NCBI GenBank assembly: GCA_037447655.1
Contig: JBBHKE010000775.1
Span: forward strand, 349,692-413,691
DNA length: 64,000 bases
DNA from: Zygnema cylindricum
Taxonomy: Eukaryota; Streptophyta; Zygnematophyceae; Zygnematales; Zygnemataceae
Direction: 5' to 3'
Each line of letters starts with the position of its first letter. The stretch's first letter is position 1. Under the pieces are notes generated by a model. It was not told where the DNA came from. It did no database searches and saw only the letters and a program-made list of their open reading frames with translations. The position numbers and the translations under genes were made by a program. Shown here piece after piece: positions 1 through 9,577 of the stretch.

Positions 1-149
1 CCGACCGTAACCGACCATTTTTTTTTTGTGGTGAATCAACCAACCGCAACCGCATGGCCCCCAAAATTTGTCAACCGAATCCGTTCCAGATCCTACACGG
101 GCGATTGGTTAACGATCGGTCACGGTTTCGGTTGACTGTTTGCGACCTC
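1..149. repeat. Dispersed repeat rich in ACCGACC/CGGTTGG
   Basis: No gene is visible. The stretch is rich in 'accgacc', 'aaccgcaacc' and 'cggtcacggtttcggttg' and ends in 'tttgcgacctctg'. A related stretch lies in inverted orientation near 24685-24840 (it starts 'cagaggtcgcaaa' and continues with 'accgaccg' and 'gttaaccgacc'), so this looks like one end of a dispersed repeat. The element type is unknown. Confidence 0.5.
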
Positions 150-620
150 TGTATCTGATTATGTTGTAAACATTTCTGTATAGTTCAGCATATTCATAAT
201 TAGTGTTTCTTTCTGTACTGGATTTTGTATGGTAACCGCATAGAAAAGTCTGAAGGTGCCCATTGGTTTGGGATTTCGTTTTTTCCTTGGGTAATGACAG
301 CTAACGCGTCGGTGTTTAACCAATCCACGACCACCTTAGCTTCCAAACTGAAGGTTTTCTATATGTGCGTTTGTTATTTTGTGCAGTCTAATCTGTTTTC
401 TACATTTTTTGAACAACTTTACTTAAAGTAAGGAAAATTGTAATCTCATGACTGCCTAATTACACTGTTCATCTTCATTAGGGTTGATAACATTCGTTTT
501 GTCGTGGCTTCGTGAATAGAATAGTGTTAGTAACATGCTAATAGTATTAACGCTAATATGAAAAGTTATCCTTGAGTGTCAGCCACGTCGGCGTTATGTA
601 CGACAAGTATGTTTTCATAG

Positions 621-896
621 TATATTTCAAAAGTAGGCGTTTTTATGGTAGGCCTTTGGTTGGCGCCTTTATCGTAAGTTGTGTTATGGGCTTTTCATGT
701 GATCTTCTTAGATCACTATTTTGATCAGCGACCGTCAGATCGTCCGAATATGACGATGTAAATAATTTTTTTTTGTTCGAATGTTTTAATTGGTCCGAAT
801 AAGTCCGAATACAATATGGGTCTTAAGGTCATATTGTATGTTTTGCATACAATAGGCATATTGTATTGGCTTACTTTCACCTACTTTTTAACTATG
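621..896. mobile_element. Copy-1-specific 276-bp insertion with 8-bp direct repeats (hAT-like, non-autonomous)
   Basis: The octamer TTTCATAG occurs at 613-620 and again at 897-904. The homologous site in copy 2 (about 14600-14620) shows 'ttttcatag' followed directly by the flanking sequence, so copy 2 looks like the empty site. The ends of the insert are imperfectly inverted: the left end has 'caaaagtaggcg', and the right end reads 'caaaaagtaggtg'-like on the other strand. An 8-bp duplication with short TIRs is typical of hAT elements. There is no coding capacity. Confidence 0.55.
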
Positions 897-1092
897 TTTC
901 ATAGAGAGCGTTCACGTGACATATCATTTCTACAACTCTAAGAGTGTTTCGCATGTAAACTAAATCTAAATTTGTAGCAGTAAAAATAGCGTGAAAATTC
1001 ACAATTACGTAATATAAAATTATAAACCATGAAATAACGTAAAATAACATCAAATTTGTATGTTTCGTAAGATTTCCGAACCCACAAGTACA

Positions 1093-1628
1093 GTACACCG
1101 TTGATCGTATTTAGCGTGTAGAAATTATTAGTGTGTAGAATAATTTAGTGTCATGTACACTAATTTTGACTTAGAAAATTTTTGAAAAAAAAGTTATACA
1201 CTAATTTTTCAACGAACGCCAATATGGGTACAGCTGATTTGTTGAGAGGATATTCACAGTAATATAGGTAAAAGTACAAATTCTGACAATTCGTACAATG
1301 TCGCATACTTTCACAGTAATTAATTCCTAACTCTAATTTCGGTTTTTACGAAATATTTTAATTCACAGGGCAGTTTTTTGTGTGATAGAAGATATTTAAA
1401 AAAATATCTGTACTTGTATAATTCAAAAGTACATTTTTATACGAACCGACACGTTCCGTACTCCACACTAATAAAATAATACATAAATTAAAATGGTGTA
1501 CACTAATTGTTCATCTCGTAATTAGCGTACAGGAAAAATTAGTATCGTTTACCCTATTTTAGGTAAAATCCTCAAAATTTAGGGGCGCCGAATTAGTGTT
1601 CAACACGCTAAATACGATCGACGGTGTA
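1093..1628. mobile_element. MITE-like element with GTACACCG ends (copy 1)
   Basis: The left end reads gtacaccgttgatcgtattt and the right end reads the inverse (aaatacgatcgacggtgta). The body is AT-rich with repeated 'attagtgt' and 'gtacactaa' words and is non-coding. The same site in copy 2 holds a shorter relative (14807-15011). Related ends occur near 3670-3855 and 17380-17450. The superfamily is not assigned. Confidence 0.5.
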
Positions 1629-2645
1629 GTTTTGCTGCCAGCTCAGCGTACAGGTTACAAAGTCAACACAAAAACTGGCGTTATTTGCCAAAATTTACGT
1701 TAATGGATTTTTTTTGCTTATTTCTTAATGCGTCGAAATTTTTAAATTTTACGGCGATCGTCGGCTAGTCGTTTGAATGTCTGACTTGTCGCACGACGAC
1801 TCGCTGACTTTCGGCAAAGTCGCGTATCCTTTCCTATGCTTTTACGAACAAAGAGTTCGATTGTCACAAATCATTGATTAGTACGAGAAAAAGATGATTC
1901 ACAAAAGTACAAAATAGTCACAAGCCTACGTCATTTGGCCATGAACTTAGGACTGCGGGATTCCTACACTATCAAAACAATCCAACCATTTTTGTCTTTT
2001 TGTGGTTTTACAAATCAATCTCCATCATTCCGTCACTTTTTATGCTGCCGGGACCATCCTACGTTATGTCTTCCCCTCCACCGACCTATAAATTATTTTC
2101 TACGACATACCTATCCACCCATCATCGGCCCTCGACATTTTGCACGTGCGTCTAGGGACCACCGTACAGTCAGCCAAACACGTGTCCCGCAAAAAACACC
2201 AATTACATAAGACTTCCACTCAAAATACGCCGCGTTTCAAACTTTGATAGATCCCTTGTCACTTAGTCCCGCGACTGATTGGCGCCAGAAAATACGCCGA
2301 ATGTATACGCGACATGGACCGCTGATTTTCTTTTCTGTGTGGACCTTTTGAAGTGAAGTGCCCGCTAAATAAGGAAGCGCGCTGAATTTCCGGCCTAAAA
2401 CGAGCGGCCTATGTTCATATTGAACCGAGGGACCACATGGAAGCGGCGGCCTATGTTTGACTTGCGACGCGGATTCTGATCGCATGAAAGTACGGATAAT
2501 GTACGGATATTTTTTGGCGGTTTTCGACATGCTTTGAAAATTCAAATGATTAGTGCGAAGATTTCGGCGGCATCGATTTTAGTACGCGGGAAGATCGGAT
2601 TCGGTAGGTAAGTTAAAGAAAAAATAGAATATGAATTTGAAAAGT

Positions 2646-2654
2646 ATATATAAA
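2646..2654 (+). promoter_or_regulatory. TATA box candidate upstream of MYB exon, copy 1
   Basis: TATATATAA lies about 590 bases before the ATG at 3243, and the same motif is conserved in copy 2 (16043-16051). If used, the 5' UTR would be long and would contain two (TTA)n microsatellites. Inferred from position and conservation only. Confidence 0.4.
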
Positions 2655-2974
2655 GTACGAATTTAATTTCCTCGGAGACATCAAATGAGGAGCTTCTTTG
2701 GAGACATCGAAATTAATAATTTGCAGTCAATATTTTTCACAAATTTCTCATCATTTTTTCAGCTTTCTTGAAGACGTCCAATCGGATTTGAGGAGATTTT
2801 TTTGAAAATTAAACCTATCTAGAAGCTGTCGAATTTGACTGTTTTTTTACGATTTTTTTCGTTTCTTAATTTATTTTTTGCGTTTTTTGGAGCTTTCTTC
2901 TTTGAATCTTGATCCGCCATTTGTTTTAGTAATAACCGAACACGGATTGAAGAAGTAATTATTGTGCTATAAGA

Positions 2975-2975
<1 letters not shown>

Positions 2976-3006
<31 letters not shown>

Positions 3007-3111
3007 GCTTTTTGCATAAATTTGACCTCTCGAGTTTCATATGATTTTCGTAATTTTTTTATTTATTTGGTTTTTCCTCTTGGGCTTTTTATTATTATTA
3101 TTATTATTATC
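2976..3111 (+). repeat. Two (TTA)n microsatellites in the presumed MYB 5' UTR
   Basis: TTA/ATT triplet runs lie at about 2976-3004 and 3090-3111. Homologous runs lie at about 16374-16404 and 16488-16510 in copy 2; the second run differs in length. Confidence 0.9.
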
Positions 3112-3242
3112 GTTAAAGAAACGCGCGGTCTTCTCCGAAACTTTGAAACGTTGAAGTATTTATTGCCACTTGTCTTTGACACGTGTCTTTGACACGTGTG
3201 AGGGGTGCACCTGAGAGAGAGAGACGTTGTCCGCTGGACTCC

Positions 3243-3395
3243 ATGCAGAATTCGGCGCAGTTTCCTGGAAGCTTCTCTTTCCCGCTTTCCCAAAGAATAG
3301 ATGACGACTTGGACGACATTTTGGGACCCGACGGATTAAAAAAAGGGCCATGGACAGCTCAGGAAGATCGGATTCTGAGCGCTTACGTCATGCAG
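3243..3395 (+). CDS. First coding exon of a GAMYB-like R2R3-MYB transcription factor (copy 1, partial)
   Basis: Fifty-one codons run from ATG to a clear donor (ATGCAG|GTAAAT). The peptide has an acidic stretch (DDDLDDILGPDG) followed by LKKGPWTAQEDRILSAYV, the start of the R2 repeat with its first conserved tryptophan. This combination is typical of plant GAMYB-type R2R3-MYBs, which are nuclear DNA-binding regulators. An upstream in-frame ATG at 3183 exists, but the 3243 start is shared exactly with copy 2, while the upstream frame diverges. The rest of R2, R3 and the activation domain are not seen; sequence is interrupted by poly-T and an assembly gap at 3635, and nothing MYB-like follows. 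Family assignment is confident, subgroup less so. Confidence 0.75.
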
Positions 3396-3399
3396 GTAA

Positions 3400-3644
3400 A
3401 TTCAAGATTTTTTTTTTTTTTTTTTTTGCCCGTCTTCGTGGAGTTTGGTAATTTTTTTTGGACCATGTTTGGAGAAAAATTAAAGAGCAAGTCCTGGTAT
3501 TGGGACATCTCTTATCTTTTTTTGTTTTTTTTTTTTTTTTTTTTTTTTTTGTTTTTTTTTTTTTTTGTTTGAAGGGGGTTTTTTTTTTTTTTGGGGTTTT
3601 TTTTCGTGTGTGTGGGGGTTTTTTTTTTTTTTTTNNNNNNNNNN
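3400..3644. other. T-rich low-complexity run ending in assembly gap (10 N)
   Basis: After the MYB donor site the sequence becomes long T runs mixed with G (about 3523-3634), then ten N. This is likely low-quality contig-end sequence; apparent open frames through it are homopolymer artefacts. Confidence 0.85.
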
Positions 3645-4902
3645 GGAACTGCAATTAACTCCAAGGCTCGACCGTACACCACACTATTTACATATTATTG
3701 TACTTTCGTTCTGTACGCTAATTTGTACGGAACCTCAATTAACGTCAAGGAAAAATTAAAATCACGTATACTATTTTTGGAAAAAAATCAAAATTTTAAG
3801 AACCCAAATTAGTGACCTTGACACTAATAACGATGCGCGGTGTACAGTGCGGAAACGACAAATTCAACGACAACTCCTATAATAAACACGCCTAGCTTTT
3901 TGGCGTTGAGTGTTTTCTTTCCGTCCATGTCCTGTTTCTACCCGTTGATTTTTTATCGAGTTTGACTTCTTAATCGGTTAGTTTTGACCGTTTCAAGTCC
4001 CCAGGAGTCTCCTTCTCGTCGGACACGCTGTAAAAATTGTCACGTGTCCGTACATAGACCGTACATTCGATGCCATCGGGGACATGTTTGAATGTGCCAC
4101 GCTGTCGTGTACTTCTAGGGAATGCGTACCACAAAGGGGCGATTTTATTCCGACCCACTAGAGTCTTCGTCATCGACCCAGAATCTATAATTAACCAATT
4201 AAGCTACGCGACAACGAACTTTAGCACAAATTTGAAAAGCTTTCGTTTAAGGTAAAATCAACGAATCGTCGTACCTTAACGATTGTAATTTAAAGTACAA
4301 TCTTTATGTTGAACGGTACAGCAAGCGAAACGGCGGCGCGTTTCGATGACGACTTTGGAAGATCCTTGCCCATGTCATACTCAGGCTAACGACAAGTTCC
4401 GCAAAAAACTGGAAGAAGACAAAAAGTTAAAATTATGAAACAGCATAGCACGCCACTGTGGCGAAGTTTCGCACCCGTCACATGCTATGGCCAATATCGT
4501 ATCATACATATCGGCATAGATCGCATCGCCACAGTGTATCGAGGTGGTCTGCCGATGTATCGCCATGCGATCCGAAGCGATATGCAGCCCTACCAAAACC
4601 CGTAAAATATTAAAAACTCGAAAATACTGTAAAAAACCATAGAAAGACAAAAACAAAAATGAAACCAAAATTCTTTCAAATCCTCTAAAAAAGCACTAAA
4701 CCTCCATGAAACACTCTTCACAAAGTTTTTAAAAAAGATTAAGACAAAATTATATGTTAAGAACTTGTTTCTTATGGAAGTCGTGTGAAAAAAAAAAAAA
4801 AAACATTGTTATATCGTACTTTCAACCTTTTAAAAGATTTAATATCACGTATCAAAATCTTACCGATACAAGTCCTTGTCAATTTTCAATAATTGAATGG
4901 AT
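3645..4902. other. Intergenic; no gene seen
   Basis: AT-rich, no supported coding sequence. 3670-3855 begins with 'cgaccgtacaccacac' and ends with 'cgatgcgcggtgtacag', resembling the GTACACCG-end MITE family. 4440-4610 has several short inverted words around 'catcgccacagtg'. Nothing else is recognised. Confidence 0.6.
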
Positions 4903-5209
4903 ACCGTATCTGATTATGTCGTTAACATTTATGTATGGTTCGCAACCCTAATGTTACCAATACATTCATTATTAGTGCTGATTACCGTACTGGATTTTGT
5001 ATGGTAACCGCATAGAAAAGTCCGAGAGGTGCTCATTGGTTTGGGATTTCGTTTTTTCCTTTGGTCGTGACAGCTCACGCTTTGGTGTTTAACCAATCCA
5101 CGGCCACCTTAGCTTCCAAACTGAAGGTTTTCTATATGTGTGTTTGTTATTTTGTGCAGTCTATTCTGTTTTGTACATTTTTTGAACAACTTTACTTAAA
5201 GTAGAGTAA

Positions 5210-5987
5210 GGGTATGTCCCCATGTACTTGTAACTTAGCGAACTTACTTTGTATTTTAGCGTGGATCCGCCAGACCCGGTTTTCAAGTGTCCCTATGTCT
5301 GTAAGGACGTAATCGTAACTTACGCTTGTGACGATTGTATACGTTGACAATACTTGTGACAGCTGTCAGCGTCTACAATATGTGGTCGCACGTTGTTTTT
5401 CGAAACTGCTTGTGACGTCGCATGTCTTACTGTGACATTGTAGACGTACCGTCTTACAGCCTGTGTCGTTTCACGGTTGAAGACGAGGCGCTTTGCCTTT
5501 GCGTCTCCTATCCGTCGACGTGAAATGGCATCGAAATTTGAAGACCCCTGCAAAAAAGAAATCTGTACTGGACGAAAACGGACAAATCCAAACAAATTGT
5601 GTACTTTTCTTCGTCGTATTCGAACGCAAACGGACAAAACATAGCGAATTCTATACTTTTCTTTGTCTTTGAAAATCGTATGATTTTTTTTGAAAATTAC
5701 GGCACGTGCGAATATATGTTCCTATTTGTTTATCGAAAATACCTAGTTTTAAAACACATCGCGCATGTGTTTTAAACGTAAGGTTGAAGATGACGTTTTT
5801 TGTCGTGGAAGTGGGTTGAAAAACACAAGACGACAATTTTTCATACATCTTAAATTTGAGGATGACGCAAATTGTACTCTACAAATTTACGATTCCTTCG
5901 TACGGTTGCAACTTAGGTAGTACGGCGCTAAGTTTTACAAGAAAACGACAGAAAAAAACCCCTACTTATGCACACGGGGACATACCC
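5210..5987. mobile_element. 778-bp TIR element, 'GGGTA' family, TSD TAA
   Basis: The ends are inverted (GGGTATGTCCCCATGT at left; the right end reads GGGTATGTCCCCGTGT on the other strand) and are flanked by TAA at 5207-5209 and 5988-5990. The homologous site in copy 1 (429-431) has a single TAA and no insert: a natural empty site. A 3-bp TWA duplication points to the PIF/Harbinger superfamily. The subterminal regions contain repeated 'tgtgac' and 'tgtagac' words and the insert has no transposase frame, so it is non-autonomous. A diverged relative sits at 28345-29286. Confidence 0.85.
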
Positions 5988-6066
5988 TAAGGAAAATCGT
6001 AATCTCATGCGCCATTTTGGTTGGACGCAAGCGCACACGTCACTCACTTTGCAAAAGTGTACTACA

Positions 6067-6687
6067 TGTAAGATATACCACAAAGGTGGTATGCAGCGGA
6101 AGCACAAAAGAAATCAAACAAAATGGCCACAAAAGATATATATTTATAACAAAATGGCCGAAGCCTTTTTACAAGGCTTTTTCCTTTTCCCTCACTCTTC
6201 ACACTTTCACTCTATCAACCCAACTGAATTGATCCAAAGCTAAGTCCAGGATATAATATACAGCTAATCAATCTAACTTAAATAGCTGCCACAATGACGT
6301 GCCGTGCACGATAGGAGATACATAGGCGGCGCCTTTCGAAGGAAGGCGCACGGGAAGAAGAACGCACGCAGAAAGTTGCAGACGCGCTTTTCTCCTTCGA
6401 GAAGAGAAGAGAAGAAACATTTCGTTTCGTGCGCAGTATGCTACGAAACTTCGTATAATTCTTTTCGTGCGTCGTGCGCGCACGAAACGCCAAACATACT
6501 TACTCCAATTGTATGGTACCTTACTGTACTGTTGACGTACATACTTACAACTGAAACGTTGACGTGAATCAAAGTATCGCGAAGTACCGCGACGTCAACA
6601 TAAATCATGTAACTATACTTCAAAGCGTATCGCGCCACGCGAACCAAAATATCGCGCGCGTACGATTCTCCACATTGAATCCTAACA
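6067..6687 (-). repeat. 3' LTR of element H
   Basis: 621 bp, TG...CA. Starts tgtaagatataccaca and ends gaatcctaaca. On the element strand this is the downstream LTR. Confidence 0.92.
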
Positions 6688-6703
6688 ATCCCCCCCCTCA
6701 ATG
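6688..6703 (-). promoter_or_regulatory. Polypurine tract of element H
   Basis: On the minus strand, TTGAGGGGGGGGAT lies directly against the LTR start (TGTTAGG). This is the expected primer for plus-strand DNA synthesis. Confidence 0.85.
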
Positions 6704-7251
6704 TGAGAATTGCCGCGAGGCGTAGACCATCTCCAATTTTGGTCCCCCCCCTTAAACATGGCGATCATCACCGATGTCATGTAAAGCACTTTTTACTTTT
6801 TTAATCGTAATTTACTCCACGTGAGTATCCACGCTATTGCCACATGGGCACATCGCCGTATTTGTTCAGCCGACGTCAACCTCATCTCATTTTAAATATT
6901 TGACTAGACGTTTTAATTTCTAACTTCGAAATAGCAACTCCAAATTTACGCCAAATAATAATTGTCATCAATTCCAATCGTCAACTGACATTGAAATTCC
7001 GTACACGGTACTCACTGTACCAAAAGGCCGTTTTAACGGCTTCACCATAAGTCGCCTGTCATTATCAGCGGACGACCAAATCAACCGCCGGTTTTTCCGG
7101 CCATTTTCCACCACGGAAACGAAATTAAATTTATACGGCGATTTTGTAGATAGCCACACCAATTCACAAGAGGCAGTGATTTAAACTCCTCTCGAATTTG
7201 TACGGCTTTACTGTACCATTTGAACAGTTTTGCCGTACTCCAACTTGTTCT
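6704..7251 (-). other. Non-coding internal 3' region of element H
   Basis: Between the protease end and the polypurine tract there is no integrase, RT or RNase H homology. A 64-codon minus-strand frame (7162-6968) is open but matches nothing I recognise. This is where pol should be. Confidence 0.6.
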
Positions 7252-8417
7252 TCAATTTTGTTTTGAAGTGTAGCACGTCATTCTTGGCCACAAACTTAAC
7301 TCCTCGTTTACCACCGACATTTTTGATGGACGCTTCCAAAATAGCGTGCATTGTAAGGAATCCAATAAAGTTCCTTCTCCAATCACAACTCCATTTTCGT
7401 TTAGTATTTGAATAGTGCCGTCGCCATGCGAAATCACACTACAGCCGGTTCGTTGAATTTGCGATACCGATAATAAATTTGCCGAACCGTTAGGAATAAA
7501 TAGGACGTCCGTCAACTTCGTTTCGTTAACTTTTTCGACGCCGTCAATGTCGTACACAATAAATTGCAGCGGTACAGTACCCACTGTACCCACGTGAATG
7601 TCGTGTCCACTTGCCACGGATATGCGTTTTGGAATTGTCAGTTCGCGCATATTCGAAAATAGAGTAGCGTCAGTGCACACGTGGTGCGACGCACCGGAAT
7701 CAATCACCCAATCTTTTTCTTTGGAATAAACGTCATCAGACGTAGGAGGAAGATTTAAAAGTGAAAATATCTGAGCGCCTCCTCTTTCTCCTTCGAAATT
7801 TGAAAAGAAATTTCCATGGCCGCCACCTCGTCCCCATTGGCCGCCACCGCGTACACCATTTCAACCGCCGCCGCGTCCACCTTGACGGTCGCCTCGAACA
7901 CCACCGCCACCATTGAGTCTCGAGAGACAATGCGTGGAGATGTGACCCAATTTTCCACAATAGTAACATTCCTTGTCTTTGTCCGGACATGTGGACGGTC
8001 CATGACCAGTTTGCTTACACCGAAAACATATAAAATTATCAAATTGCGGATTCTGATTTTCACTTTCTTCATTTCTAATACTGCCAGAACCTCTAGGACC
8101 GCTACCTCTACCGCCCCCTTTGCCGCGGAGAAAATTAAGCTCCGCGGTACCGGGTGAGGTTACATCCAAAGTCTCTACATTCCTAGATCATCTTGACTCT
8201 TTAGCTTCTTCTTCTGCGGTTTTCAGGTAATTGACTGCATAATCATAGGTGCATTTATCTCGTACTTGTAAAATTTGTTTTAAATGAAGCATTTCGTCCA
8301 GTAATGCTTTTAATAATCCTGTGACCTTGTCCTCATCCATGATGACTCTACCATTGTTTAGGAGGTGTTCTATAATAATATTGTAACGTTTTGCTGCCTC
8401 ATCATTTGATTCATTTG
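7252..8417 (-). pseudogene. Element H gag C-terminus (two zinc knuckles) and aspartic protease
   Basis: Reading leftward from 8417, gag continues in frame from the other side of the nested insertion (residues KRYNIIIEHLLNN). A TGA stop lies near 8190. Two CX2CX4HX4C zinc knuckles follow: CFRCKQTGHGPSTC and CYYCGKLGHISTHC (about 8035-7915), typical of nucleocapsid. After a frame change comes a retropepsin-type segment with WVIDSGASHHVC (around 7705-7670) and the conserved VLFIPNGSANLLS. The frame stops at 7252 without reaching integrase. In the family, gag packages RNA and protease matures it in the virus-like particle. Confidence 0.85.
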
Positions 8418-8609
8418 TGTTGATATTTGAGTATTTTATAGGTCTGTATTAGGATAGAAAAAGAGCTGAGGCGGTCTGCCTCTAACTCCCCTTTCCAAGC
8501 CCCCATACTTGTTGTAGTCACTGAAGGCTGGATAGGGAGCTAGAGCCATGGCTGCCTAAGCTCTCTAGAGAAGACAGGGGGTAAATTAGGTAGACTTACC
8601 AAAAGGTAG

Positions 8610-8652
8610 TTGACGGACCCAGGAATTGATCCTGGTACCTACCGTCCGTCAA
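8610..8652 (-). promoter_or_regulatory. tRNA-like hairpin in U3 (family A)
   Basis: On the minus strand the order is GACGGAC, then GGTAGGTA, then CCAGG-ATCAATT-CCTGG, then GTCCGTC. That is a 5-bp stem with a 7-base loop directly stacked on a 7-bp stem, the geometry of a tRNA T arm plus acceptor stem. The T-arm part closely resembles the T arm of plant initiator tRNA-Met as I remember it. The same block is at 11635-11676, with diverged versions in other LTRs. Confidence 0.55.
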
Positions 8653-9074
8653 TCCGCATTAGCCGTTAGCTCTAGCCGTTATGTCTAGAACAGATATTAC
8701 GATATATAGGGTTTGACAAATATATAAATCGTTATATGTAGATTAATCCGTTTAACGGCTAATAGATACTTCGTACATAGATACAGTTTAAATTAGTACG
8801 AAGTACGGAATGGGGGCAGAACGGATACCGCGCATTTGTTTCGATAGCGAAACAAATACCGCGCGTCGAATTTCAGCGGCTAGGATTATAGCCGGTTTTG
8901 ATCGGACGGTCGCGATAGGCGCCGCGATCACGGAAAAGGTACTTTTGGCGTTTTACGGTATTTGCCACGTCAGTTGACACGTGGTGTGATAACATTGGAT
9001 TACGGGAAATTCGGAGATTACAGGAACTAATCCTGATTTGACACATGTCGACATTTTGGCCATGTTGTACAATG

Positions 9075-9117
9075 GTCGTACAAAAAGTACACCGGCACCT
9101 GTACTTTTATGTACGAC
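9075..9117 (+). promoter_or_regulatory. GTAC-rich stem-loop in U3
   Basis: GTCGTACAAAAAGTAC, a ten-base loop (accggcacct), then GTACTTTTATGTACGAC. Families A, B and C keep a stem-loop here with different but still pairing bases (for example near 50750-50790). Function unknown. Confidence 0.5.
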
Positions 9118-9231
9118 ACAGTAATTTGATTGGTGCCGTACTTCAGTAGATAGAGTTTTAGAGAGGGTATAGGACTTAGAAAATTTCGGGTAGGCAGCTG
9201 CCTCTCCCAAAGAGCACCCTGTATAAATGGC

Positions 9232-9238
9232 AAACTTT
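9232..9238 (+). promoter_or_regulatory. LTR TATA box of A1
   Basis: TATAAAT sits about 345 bases before the gag ATG within the 5' LTR. The same motif is at 12308-12314 in the 3' LTR. Likely Pol II promoter; the start site has not been mapped. Confidence 0.5.
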
Positions 9239-9577
9239 GGCCAGCCATAACTATCAATTTACTTGACCATTTTCAGTGATTCTTTTTGCTGCGGACTCAG
9301 GGGAGTCCAGGCTATACAGGGGTGTAGTTGGTCAGAGTTTTTGTCTGCCTGGGTGGTGGTATTTCTAAGGGAAAGTCAAAGTGGGTGAATGTGTCCAAAT
9401 CTCATATTCTAACTTTGCATTCTGTGGTGGAACTGACCACACAGAAAGTGTTAATTCACAGGGGTGAATCTATATTGGGGTTGTGACTGTCAAGGGGTCA
9501 GTCACTTGGGTTTATATTAACTTGGAGTCGGCACTATCTAGATAAGCTTCTTTTTGATCTGCATACTCTGAGGGCCA

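Larger units (their letters stand above)
150..3634 (+). repeat. Copy 1 of a duplicated locus (MYB 5' region), lacking large insertions
   Basis: Base-by-base reading shows that 150-431 matches 4903-5209, the bases from 432 match those from 5991, and about 451-3634 matches 14190-16815, in the same order and strand, with scattered substitutions and indels. Both copies end just after the donor site of the same MYB exon, in poly-T next to an assembly gap. This copy lacks the 5210-5987 TIR element and the 6067-14125 retrotransposon. It has its own 276-bp insertion at 621-896. Either two uncollapsed haplotypes or a segmental duplication would explain this. Confidence 0.85.

Noticed and set aside
3400-3812. 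Open frames rich in Phe or Lys through T runs and N
   Set aside because: They arise from homopolymers at a contig end and include ambiguous residues; no conserved motif or splice support.
6268-6567. Small overlapping frames in both H LTRs
   Set aside because: They occur identically in both LTRs on both strands and match nothing; LTR sequence accounts for them.
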